Translations under genes and position numbers: made by a program
Shown: positions 56,101 through 64,000 of the stretch, in pieces
Layout: the number at the start of each line of letters is the position of its first letter
Position numbering within the stretch: position 1 is the stretch's first letter
Assembly (NCBI GenBank): GCA_963169105.1
Contig: OY720639.1
Location: forward strand, 120,425,117 to 120,489,116
Direction of reading: 5' to 3'
From: Ceriagrion tenellum
Taxonomy: Eukaryota; Arthropoda; Insecta; Odonata; Coenagrionidae
DNA: 64,000 bases
Notes under the pieces: generated by a model
Database searches by the model: none
Told to the model about the DNA's origin: nothing
The model's input: only the letters and a program-made list of their open reading frames with translations

Positions 56101-59100
56101 TGGTGGTTAATCTAACCAAATTATGAAGATTTGCCACTTAACTTACTTTTGTTTCGATATGACTTGAATTTACTATTATTCCTGTGCTGAGAATGGGTAA
56201 TACTGTATTTTATCAACAGAATTAAGCAATAATCAACTCTACATAGAATATTAATTTGCATTTAGTTCATGATTTGAATTGAATTGTGAGTGATCAGAGC
56301 CCTGCTATTCATACATGATTTCTTTATAAAGCAGTGGATATTGGCTGTTTTGAGATAGAAGTCTATTTAAGTGCAAGACTACATCATGAAAAATCATGCA
56401 TCTAGCTATCTTTTGCTCACTATAAGGATTCCTATTAATGTATTAATCACAAAATAGCCATTGGATTTTTGTATCCACAAGTTTTTTTTTCACTGTTAAT
56501 TAAATCTATCATATTTGTTTTCTTTAAACGTTTCTTTTTCTTTTAAGATTCAATAGTGCTACGCTAAATAGATGATGCAATGAGTGGATGAACAAATACA
56601 GTGTGCAAGGCTCCCACACTTGAGACATTTTCATAATTAAATAAGGAATGAGACAAACTGACAGCAATGCATTTAAGAAGAACTTAATTTTCAAATAATG
56701 CATTGCTGATACATCAACACTTAAATCATTTAAATAATGAGAGACAAATGAGGGGGTGATTATTTAAGCATAACTGAAGGAAAATTAGCTAAAGGCATTC
56801 AAGTTGGCCTTAAATGAATATGTATTACTAACTAGAGCAGAATCACCCCAACAACAATGAACTTGCATTAAATGCCAATCTCATCATATATGACACATCT
56901 TTTGTGCATTGAAGAGATGAATAAGATCCACACAATAATTGCCATTTAAAGATTAAACACACATGACAAAATTGAAAAAGAAAAATCCAGCCAAAAAATG
57001 GTGAAAACATTATGGCATAGAAGCAATGATGAACTGCAATGATTGCTGCCATTACCAATCAATTGAACACTTGGCTGCATTATGCAAATATCAAAAACAA
57101 TTAAAGAGAATGATTCTGCAATATACATAAATGGCATTACCTTTATTCTGAAATTTAATGTGACAAATCAACAGACCATTCTATTCCAAACATAGAAACA
57201 GACCTCACAAAACTTGCTAATGAAATCAGGACTCCCATATCATCTTTAGATAAATTGTCTTTGCCAATAAGGAGCTAATGCATAATTCTTTGAATGATTA
57301 TATAAAGATTAGGAAAAGTACTGGCAAATAGACTTACCATTGTAGAGTAGAAGTACAATTTTACTCAAGCCATTAAAGAAAATTTGCTAGTCTTTTAAAC
57401 AATATTTCATTGGGAGAATGATTTAATGTACACTGAATACAGTCACACGAGCAAGTCATCTCCATCAGGTCAACAACTCCATGGTTGCCAAAATTTCCAT
57501 AAAAGACAAATAGATCTTTCTTGGGGCTTCAGAGTGAAGTCCAGAAGACGTTTGGGATATAGCCCTCCCTAAAACCAGGCACTTTATTTTCTTTCATAAG
57601 CCTAAAACTAAAAGCCTAAATTATTTTTTTGCTGGGGAGTACAATGGTAGGCATTTGTCATATGCTACATTTGAGTCTCTACATACCTTTTTGAAACAAA
57701 ATAATATTGAAGTTCGTTAAAACTTGATGGTAACTAAATAGGAAAGTGCATTCAGTAAAAAAATCTAAATTAAAAAGGCCAAACTTTGTTTCCAAACCAC
57801 TTAAAATGCACCATTTTTCACATGGTTTGTTAAGAACTTCATTGAAAATATCCCCAGGATATTTTCTTCCTGTGGGGTATTCCATTCCCCGGAGTTGCTA
57901 GTTGTGCCCTCCCCCAAAAACATCTAGTTTGGAGCTGTCCCTGGGTGCATGTACATGAAAATTTCAGTAACCACAGATTTACTGAACCAAGAGGACATCT
58001 CATGAAGAATTCACTTCTCAAGTGAACAATAAGCTTTGATGAAACAAGCTACAAAAAAACTTAAAATATCTTCTGGCCACTTCCGCTTACTTTTCACTGA
58101 TTACATGTGTCAATGAATTGGCTTTGGTCTCATTTTAATATTAGCACAGGCAATGCTGATTCATGAATGCCACAGAGAACCTGAAAATGGGCATTCCCTA
58201 AGGCAAGAGACACGGCTTACCTGCCCCTCCTTTGCCCCCTCTGTTTCCGCCGCCTCCTCCTCCCCGCCACCATTGGACAAAGGTCATGAATACCCACTGG
58301 CTGACTGAGAGACCTGCGAAGCCGGGGCTGACGCTCACTCCTGTCAAAGACAATTAATCAAAGGACTTGAAGACTAGAGCAAAAAAAGCATGAAAAGATA
58401 ACATGCCAAAAACATTTTCTCACTCAGTTAACTGCATCCCAGACATAGTGTAAGCATGGAGTTCATTCCTCAATTCAAATGAACACGCCTTTGAGATATT
58501 TAAACCGAAGAAAAGTAAAACAGTAAACCGCTACTCGAGGAACCCACTTAATTTCTATGTTGCGAGAACAGGCAAAAGTATCTAAAAGGTATTCCAAATA
58601 TCCAAGAGTATGAATTGATTTAAGTGAAAGTGGGAATTTTTTTTTGGTCCAAAAATATCAACTTCAATTCGTGACTTGAGTGTGATTAAAGGTGAAAAAT
58701 TGCTCAATTCATTTGTATTGTATAGGCCAAGTGACATTTATACAATATAATTGGCCTAGAGGAATAGATTGGTATAACAAAGTAGAAGTACCAAGAGCAT
58801 TCAGCAGTGATTGATTAATAGGAAATTTAGAACATCAATGTAACGGATTAATCAAAAATATATACTTTATAGCTATTTGCAAAATATGGGTTGAGGCAGC
58901 CAAAGAACAGAAATAGTGACTCTGAAAAAGTCATCTCATTCAAATAAGTTAAAGAAAGGTTTTCATAAGCCAAAAGAGGAGGAATTGCTTGACCTATACT
59001 TGAGTATATTTGGTAATAAGAATTTCATATGCTATCAGCTATAGCAATAAGATATCCTCCTCAAAAATTAACTTATAAAATGATTTCAGATGATAACTTT

Positions 59101-60833
59101 TACATCATAATGAGGAACCATCCTATATATTTAAGGCCAAACAACATCAAATACCTAATAGGTTTCACTTATACAGGAAATTCATTTAATTTTTATGTTA
59201 TCATTCAGCAAAGTAACCTTAACCACTTTTGCATGAATCTTAATACTGAACTCTAACCCAGGAGCTAATAACTAGTTCATGTATCTCTAGTGATAAAAAA
59301 ATGAGCATTACACATATTACATAAATGCCTGTCTAGGCAAAGATAAAAACACTTGTTAATGATACAAACCATCGCTGTCTAGAGAATAAAACTAGAGAGT
59401 GGAATATTTCCATTTCATCCATCAACAAATAACAGTTTCACCACATCAAGTAGGAAAGAACATTACAAGAGGCTTACATCATATAATATTAAACAAGCTA
59501 TACTTGTATATACGCACCAAAGTTTATAAGAAGGTATAAAATTATTTTCTAAAAAAACTACAGATTTTCCTGTTAGTGTGTATATAAGGGTTTTCGGGTA
59601 CCAGGAATCAACTGGACCAAGGCCTCAGGGCTGGAAGGGCCATGAGGCCCCCAAAATGACCCCTATCTTACACAGAATCAGTGCAAAGGTTTCCTTCTTT
59701 TTTGCTTTTTTAAATTACTTACAATCAAGATATAGAGAGACAAGAGATAGAGAATTTTCAATATCAAATGGCAGAAAGAATAGAGCATTTAATTCTTGCA
59801 CTGGTTTTTGTTATACACTTCGTTTTCACTAATAAATCTTTTTCAACAAAAAAATTGTAAATCTTTCTCCAACTTCAACAATAGCATATTTCTTTAGCAA
59901 CTTGAGCATAATCAGAAATTTTTGAAAAGGTGTTTTATAGCTTATATTATCATATTAAATGACCAATATATGTATGTACGTACAAATATGTTATATTTTT
60001 AAATAAACATTACTAGTAAATATGTATGCATACATTGATACATATCTATGCATATTGTGCATTTATTTGGGTGGATGGGCATGCAAATATTTTCTCGATT
60101 ACTGGCAAACCTATTCCTCAGTAGTGTGGGTACTTAAGGGTTTTATGCTATGAGGAATCCATTGGGCCAAGGTTTATTGCAGTTAAATAGCTCAGTTGAC
60201 TAAGAAATTAGTCATTACGTAGGGATTTAATAGTGATGAACATACTATTATCACTATAAAATAATAGCTTTTATTATGAAAACAAGGCTATTATCACTGC
60301 AAGACTATTATGACAATGGGCCTGAATGCAAATGCTTTTAGTGAAATCAGTGTTAATCACAAAACAAGGAAAGCTTGGTCCTCAGGTACTTCCAATTGAT
60401 AAGTTCACAGATACCTACCAGAGGGTTATGCCATGTGAAAACCCACTCACATTACTGAGTGAGACACAACAGGTAGAATAACCAATAAGGTAATGAAATC
60501 AAAAGAATCACAATGTGCAAAGAGATACCTTCTCATTCCAAATCCAACGGAAGCTCCAGGAGGTCTGTTGGGGGCTCTGGTTGTTGGTGGTGGCGGGGGT
60601 GCTGGACCCCACAGGCATAGGGGAGGCACTGTCGGGGGAGGTGGGGTCGGGTGGACCCCAGGAGAGTGGGCTGGAGGCCTCGGTCTCACTTTGAGTGGAG
60701 CCGGAGATGAAAGCTGCCTTCGGTATGCATTAGGTGCAGAGCGCCCACTGCCACTCGCCACTCCTCCACCTCCAAGATCTGACCTTGTCCGCCTCACGTT
60801 CTGCTTGGCTCCGTTCCGATTCTGCAAGTCAAC
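40788..60833 (-). CDS. SPATA13: Asef-class Rho guanine nucleotide exchange factor (SPATA13/ARHGEF4; fly RhoGEF3-like), 3' part, twelve exons
   Basis: Twelve exons join without phase conflict. In order they encode a Gly/Pro-rich leader with a basic patch; an acidic Ser/Gly-rich segment; an SH3 domain (AVWDHVAMDPEELPFRAGD, HWWWGAKGDRLGWFPASFV); a linker; a DH domain (MEMLSTERDFVQNLRDV, then IPLGGFLLTPVQRICKYP and LQLAELLKYTK); a PH domain (LFLFDHQLIHCRK to DKDAWLSAFRLERR); and a tail with long proline runs, WFGFGSGKKG and glutamines. The SH3-DH-PH order and the exact DH motifs match Asef/Asef2 (ARHGEF4, SPATA13). Known members activate Rac1/Cdc42 and are released from SH3 autoinhibition by APC; that function is inferred here from homology. 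The 5' exons and start codon are right of 60833 and probably outside the window. I cannot tell which vertebrate paralogue is closer. Confidence 0.93.
41105..42119 (-). other. SPATA13: Rho GEF last intron
   Basis: Nothing recognised. Confidence 0.7.
42120..42380 (-). CDS. SPATA13: Rho GEF exon k (PH end)
   Basis: 261 bp between acceptor tttcttttcag and donor GTAATT. Encodes HALKIVP, LLFFCCRSQVDKDAWLSAF (PH C-terminal helix with its tryptophan), then a basic, Gly/Ser-rich stretch. Confidence 0.94.
42381..44624 (-). other. SPATA13: Rho GEF intron between exons j and k
   Basis: Holds the LINE endonuclease fragment; nothing else recognised. Confidence 0.7.
43235..43515 (+). mobile_element. LINE endonuclease-domain fragment
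   Basis: LKIGTLNILTLKGKVEELVD and IMEERKLDILGLSETKWKK are the start of an APE-type endonuclease domain. After a frameshift near 43393, YWGRNNVFGRVGVMVNKNM-like coding continues. This is the N-terminal part of an arthropod LINE ORF, plausibly the same family A as the 3' fragments elsewhere in the window. It lies in a Rho GEF intron, antisense to the gene. Confidence 0.8.
44625..44709 (-). CDS. SPATA13: Rho GEF exon j (PH)
   Basis: 85 bp, ending in phase 1 at GTAAGG. Encodes DILKRNTYVYKGRIDMD and VVDVPDGK, matching the DLLRRD..YYKGR.DMD block of ARHGEF4. Confidence 0.94.
44710..45770 (-). other. SPATA13: Rho GEF intron between exons i and j
   Basis: Nothing recognised. Confidence 0.7.
45771..45899 (-). 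CDS. SPATA13: Rho GEF exon i (PH start)
   Basis: 129 bp, phase 0 at both ends, donor GTAAGA. Encodes GEDLIERSTQLIHQGDATKV and LFLFDHQLIHCRK, the first PH strands. Confidence 0.95.
46098..46238 (-). CDS. SPATA13: Rho GEF exon h (DH C-terminal helix)
   Basis: 141 bp, phase 0 at both ends, donor GTGAGT. Encodes VDHPDHAKVGEALEAM, LINERKRRMESLEKLAAW and VEGWE, the helix linking DH to PH. Confidence 0.95.
46239..46777 (-). other. SPATA13: Rho GEF intron between exons g and h
   Basis: Nothing recognised. Confidence 0.7.
46778..46999 (-). CDS. SPATA13: Rho GEF exon g (DH core)
   Basis: 222 bp, phase 0 at both ends. Encodes FSVYSEYCNGLAL, FLEACRLARRLIDIPL and the most conserved DH block (GGFLLTPVQRICKYPLQL), which contacts the GTPase switch regions in the family. 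Confidence 0.97.
47000..48114 (-). other. SPATA13: Rho GEF intron between exons f and g
   Basis: Holds the pogo-like MITE; nothing else recognised. Confidence 0.7.
47531..47972. mobile_element. pogo/Tigger-like MITE
   Basis: The left end (C/T)AGTAAAACCTCGATTT and the right end, reverse-complemented, CAGTCAAACCTTGATTTTAT match the well-known pogo/Tigger terminal repeat. TA flanks both sides (47529-47530, 47973-47974). 442 bp, no transposase. Confidence 0.75.
48115..48294 (-). CDS. SPATA13: Rho GEF exon f (DH)
   Basis: 180 bp, phase 0 at both ends, donor GTAAGT. Encodes GYMVECKRRKDLFSEDR, VFGNLEEILDFQVGFL and GHCFLEH, the DH segment with the conserved FGN.E.I motif. Confidence 0.95.
48295..50686 (-). 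other. SPATA13: Rho GEF introns on both sides of exon e
   Basis: Two introns (48295-49239 and 49630-50686) without recognised features beyond a short ATAC/ATAT run near 48945. Confidence 0.7.
49240..49629 (-). CDS. SPATA13: Rho GEF exon e (linker and DH start)
   Basis: 390 bp, phase 0 at both ends. LRVSQEDTVADCLASL continues the SH3 end as in ARHGEF4 (VRLRV.QE). A long Pro/Ser/Thr-rich linker follows, then the first DH helix (RSRVVMEMLSTERDFVQNL). Confidence 0.95.
50687..50911 (-). CDS. SPATA13: Rho GEF exon d (SH3 domain)
   Basis: 225 bp, phase 0 at both ends, acceptor tttttggcag, donor GTATGT. Contains the whole SH3 domain, including the ALYD-equivalent AVWDH, the WWWGAK tryptophans and GWFPASFV. 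The exon opens exactly on an ATG, which could also serve as an internal start in a short isoform. Confidence 0.95.
50912..58220 (-). other. SPATA13: Rho GEF introns on both sides of exon c
   Basis: 50912-54149 and 54343-58220. No repeat family or further exon recognised; small unrecognised exons may have been missed, since the gene's variable region lies here. Confidence 0.6.
54150..54342 (-). CDS. SPATA13: Rho GEF exon c (3' end uncertain)
   Basis: After acceptor tctgtccatgaag the frame encodes RWAWDEGEGPVGRRSWG, an acidic stretch (EEDGETDSEESS) and KRRRSMEQ. The phase-0 end needed to meet the SH3 exon fits CAG/GTTGGA at 54150, or alternatively CGT/GTAGTT at 54048, which adds 34 residues (VGLSAGYLLPSPVLGTF and onward). 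Both donors are weak, so the boundary is open. Confidence 0.65.
58221..58340 (-). CDS. SPATA13: Rho GEF exon b
   Basis: 120 bp between acceptor ttgtctttgacag and donor GTAAGC, phase 2 to phase 2. Encodes RSERQPRLRRSLSQPVG and a strongly basic run (RRRRRKQRGQRRG). Supported by splice sites and phase rather than recognised homology. Confidence 0.7.
58341..60528 (-). other. SPATA13: Rho GEF intron between exons a and b
   Basis: Apart from the simple sequence near 60000 and its flanking diverged direct repeat, nothing recognised. Confidence 0.65.
59930..60065. repeat. ATGT/ATGC-rich simple sequence
   Basis: Overlapping TATGTATG, ACGTAC and TATGCATAC runs, low complexity and imperfect. On either side, about 550 bp apart, are two diverged copies of TAAGGGTTTT...AGGAATC...CCAAGG (near 59586 and 60134). 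Confidence 0.5.
60529..60833 (-). CDS. SPATA13: Rho GEF exon a (5'-most seen)
   Basis: 305 bp between acceptor ctaaaatttcag and donor GTATCT, starting in phase 0 and ending in phase 2. Encodes VDLQNRNGAKQNVRRTRSDL, a Gly/Ser stretch and two proline runs (HPTPPPPTVPP, APPPPPTTRAP). It has no usable start codon, so upstream exons are required. Confidence 0.8.
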
Positions 60834-63800
60834 CTGAAATTTTAGGGAATACATTCATCAATGCTAGGACAATTGAAGACCCTGACCACATGTACATTCT
60901 TTCAGAACATTGGAATTGAATGATGAGTAATTAATAACAAACCAACCACCACATGATAATTTTTGCCAGGTTCACTATCTATGGAGTGCCGAATTAAGGT
61001 CTAACCAAAATAAGTGCTGACCTAATAAGTAATAGTAATAAAATAATACTGTAGATAGTATTTATTATATATGTTTTCGAAATGAATACTTTTCAAAGCA
61101 GTTTATGGGAGTCTCATTAGAATTATGGCGTACAAAGTTTCATTTTAGCCACCTCTATACAAAGCTCAGTGGTTCATCAGCCTCTTAATGATTTGATAAA
61201 TAATACTTATGTGTACTGTAATAGACTTATATCATGATCAAAAGATTTCTCATGATTATATAGTCTCAGGTATACTTAAAAACGAACTTTTATCACAGTC
61301 TTTGGGATTATTGCATAAAAGGTGATGCATAAAGCCCCGTTCACAACAACTTAAATTGACTTAACTTGGCGTGACTTATATCAATAGTAGCAATCGATTA
61401 CTTCCACACTATCGATAGTAAACCAGGCCTTGCTATTGGCTAGAATTAAGAGAAAGTTGGGAAATGCTCAACTCCAAGACTACGCCAAGTCGAGTTAAGC
61501 CACTTTAAGTTGTTGTGAACCAGTGTGTTGCTTTCTCATGGACTCAACTCCTAAGTCACACCCAGTTAAGCCAAGTTAAGTCAAGTTAAGCTGTTGTGAA
61601 CGGGGCTTAACACACAAAAGTTAGGGTGAAAATGTACCAAATACACTCGAAAAAGAACTAGTACGACACATCAGCACATAAAGATACAATTGTGAGAAAG
61701 TTCAGTTCGAAATTTAGTCAGCCAAGGGAATGAGATAGGTATTCAAAATTGCAGGGACTTATTTGGATGAGAACAATATACTTCCATCATAGGCAATGCA
61801 TTCAGGACTAACCGTCCAGTATCAAGAGCACTCAAAATACATCACATCATTACAACGGGAAGACCAAATGATTCTTAGCTGAGTTTATTATCCTGTAAAT
61901 ACAAGTAGGTCAAATTATTTATCCAACCATTATTTTCTATGGTAGCTGGGAGAGAAATCCTGCAAACTACAGGATCAATCAATTTTGGTATTGTGATTAT
62001 CAAATACAGGAACTTACAACACACAAAAAGGATACTAGTGATAGTGCTCGCGGTATATGGATGTACAAAGTGAGAATATTTATTAAAAGTGAATAGAGAA
62101 GAAATGATTGTATCATGAAAACTATCAATCACATAAAAGAATGACAGAAAGTGTTATTAAGAATGTAGAATTGGGGGCCACTATAACTTTGAGAATTATA
62201 GACCAATAAAATATGCATGAAGTTTAACATAACATTTCAAAGGTGCAACATATAAAAAAATGAAGAAAGTCTTCACATTCTGGTGCATAATATCATCACT
62301 GGTAAAAGTTAAATACAACAAAATGCATTATGGATATCTGAAAGTGATCTGGATGAAGACAATCATATATATTACCCTAATACAATGCCAAAAGTGGTGG
62401 TGCAATTCCCTTCTTGGTTTGAGCATAAAATCAGTTAAAGGACATTTATGGTACACATGATCAAAATTAAAGATTGCCCCCAACCAAACTAAGTGACTGA
62501 ACCACAAAAATGATCCTATGACCTCATTTCTTAAGAGTATGTAGGTTATTAGAGTTGTCCATGGTATTTTTAAGAGAATTCAAATTTGTAAAATCACTCA
62601 TGATGAGCCACTTTGTCACAATGAAGAATAAGCACACAAGGAAATCACATCACCAAGAAATTTTATACATGTTAAAAATCTTTACCTTGCTCTGTTCTGC
62701 ACAAATTTCAGCACAAAAATGATGCCTCAAAAGTACAGCAGTCTACCAGAGGGGTTTTCCCTCATTCTATAGCGTGTTATGTTTGAAACTCACTCACTGG
62801 AATTGTGTGATATCACTTCCTCAAGTGAAAACTTCCTGTCAGCTTATCTCAAGTCAAAACAAAAACCAGGAAATCCTCAAAAGTGATAAGGGAGTAGGCC
62901 AAAAAGGTTTTGGATCTACACAAAGCAATACAGGAAAACATTTATTATAAGGTAATCAACAATTTCCTACATCTTGTACAATACAATCTGCCATCCAAAG
63001 TATTTTAGGTGGGGTCCAAAGTTATTTATTAGATATAAGGTTTCAGTTAACCCTTAATTGATAGTCAAATTAACAGAGAGACACGCCTTGTGACTATAAT
63101 ACATAATCCCCAATTTATTTTGTCTAGGGACAGAGAAAGTACAATCATATATTCCTTTCTACTATCAAAAATGGGAATACGACCACACCAGAAAAAGAAT
63201 GTCAGAAAAATTAGTATCTCCTGAGAATGTATCTCTGTACTTAAAAAGGAGAAGATTAAAATTACCTTTCCAATAAACATGGATAAAATCGACAATAATT
63301 GGTGGTAACTGATCGCCATGGAATAGTCATTCCTTCTAAAGTGTTTCATCAATGCATCCTACGTATTATACTTCATATACCAGTATATGCATAGCAATGC
63401 AGGAAAAAAGTGAGCTAACTATTTTCCTTTCAATCAGTAATTTTTAAGAACTGAAGTATTTAACTATTCATAAAAATGCCCAACATTAATTGCAACTTTG
63501 TCACCAAAATCACATATGAAACATAATAATAATTGAAATTTCTAATATTTTCATGGTTTCTGTGGACTGTAAACATTTCAAAGGACATAGAAAATGCTCT
63601 GCACTGAGATTGAAAAATGACTGCCAAATGGTAGTCAAGAATAATAAAAATCAAATAAAACTTGTTTCGAACTGTTGAAACATAATATTATCGACTTGGA
63701 AAATATAAACATTTTCTAAAATGGTTGAGCTACCGAGTTGGACCACTAGTTATGAATTGACCTTATATGAGTTTTCTCATCATCCAAAAAAGAAACAGAA

Positions 63801-64000
63801 GATACTTTTCTGAAGCTTATTCTTATAAGACTATCATAACCTGGTCTGGTGGTTATACCTTAAGCACCCTTTTACATGTCAGAGTGTTCAAGAAAGTCTT
63901 GACAGTGAAATTTACAGTTTTGAGACTTAAAAATAACAATGAAATGGATGATGAAAGAATGGAAGTAAGCACAAAGATTAAGCATGACAGCTGAGCATAT
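60834..64000 (-). other. SPATA13: Rho GEF upstream intron (to window edge)
   Basis: Holds one Harbinger-like MITE. No convincing further 5' exon found, although exon a requires one. Confidence 0.6.
61333..61607. mobile_element. Harbinger-like MITE (TAA target duplication)
   Basis: The left end AGCCCCGTTCACAACAACTT and the reverse complement of the right end AGCCCCGTTCACAACAGCTT are inverted repeats of about 40 bp. TAA flanks both sides directly (61330-61332, 61608-61610). A partial extra copy of the inner end (TTTAAGTTGTTGTGAACC) lies near 61504. No coding capacity. Confidence 0.8.

Noticed and set aside
13680..60833. The three genes as a functional cluster or operon
   Set aside because: They are unrelated in known function (lipin phosphatase regulation, tRNA modification, Rho GTPase signalling), are separated by 2-5 kb and have their own introns and ends; shared orientation alone is weak evidence.
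60447..60854. A start codon at 60854 as the N terminus of the Rho GEF
   Set aside because: The ATG lies upstream of a clear splice acceptor (tttcag at about 60839-60834) and the family has N-terminal sequence beyond this point; the reading from 60833 down is an internal exon.

Overview
The window is arthropod nuclear DNA, most likely from an insect with a moderately large genome. It is AT-rich, genes are split into short exons with GT-AG introns of 0.1 to 9 kb, and introns and intergenic DNA are full of decayed transposons (two non-LTR retrotransposon groups, THAP/P-type, mariner, pogo, piggyBac-like and Harbinger-like elements, and a tRNA-derived SINE head). There is no sign of bacterial, organellar or viral organisation. 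The species cannot be named from sequence alone.

Three protein-coding genes can be rebuilt exon by exon. All lie on the minus strand, so they read right to left, and every junction was checked for splice dinucleotides and reading phase. (1) The right half, from beyond 60833 down to 40788, holds the 3' part of a Rho-family GEF of the Asef class (SPATA13/ARHGEF4; fly RhoGEF3). Twelve exons encode a proline-rich/basic leader, an SH3 domain, a complete DH domain, a complete PH domain and a proline/glutamine-rich tail; the start lies off the right edge. (2) From 35542 to 13680 is a complete ten-exon DUS1L-type tRNA dihydrouridine synthase of 651 predicted residues, with an unusual insertion of about 55 residues. 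(3) From 11586 to beyond 1262 is the 5' part of CNEP1R1 (TMEM188), the regulatory subunit of the nuclear-envelope lipin phosphatase; its last exons lie off the left edge. The genes follow one another head to tail and share no pathway, so this looks like ordinary neighbourhood rather than a functional cluster.

Layout. 1-11.6 kb: CNEP1R1, with a 2.6 kb long-inverted-repeat element and a LINE fragment in intron 2 and a candidate second promoter/first exon in intron 1. 11.6-13.7 kb: intergenic. 13.7-35.5 kb: DUS1L. Its large introns hold two long palindromes, a TIR element containing a SINE head, piggyBac- and Harbinger-like MITEs, a foldback element, a broken THAP/P-type transposase next to a broken LINE, a fragment of a retroelement with a restriction-like endonuclease domain, more LINE pieces and an internally deleted mariner. 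35.5-40.8 kb: intergenic, with a second piggyBac-like MITE and a tandem duplication. 40.8-60.8 kb: the Rho GEF exons, with a LINE endonuclease fragment and a pogo-like MITE in introns. 60.8-64 kb: further upstream intron with a Harbinger-like MITE.

I found no new multi-gene system. The observations most worth a second look are the DUS1L insertion, the intronic TATA/Inr-plus-exon in CNEP1R1, the palindromes carrying hammerhead-like core motifs, and the set of non-autonomous DNA elements with clean target-site duplications.
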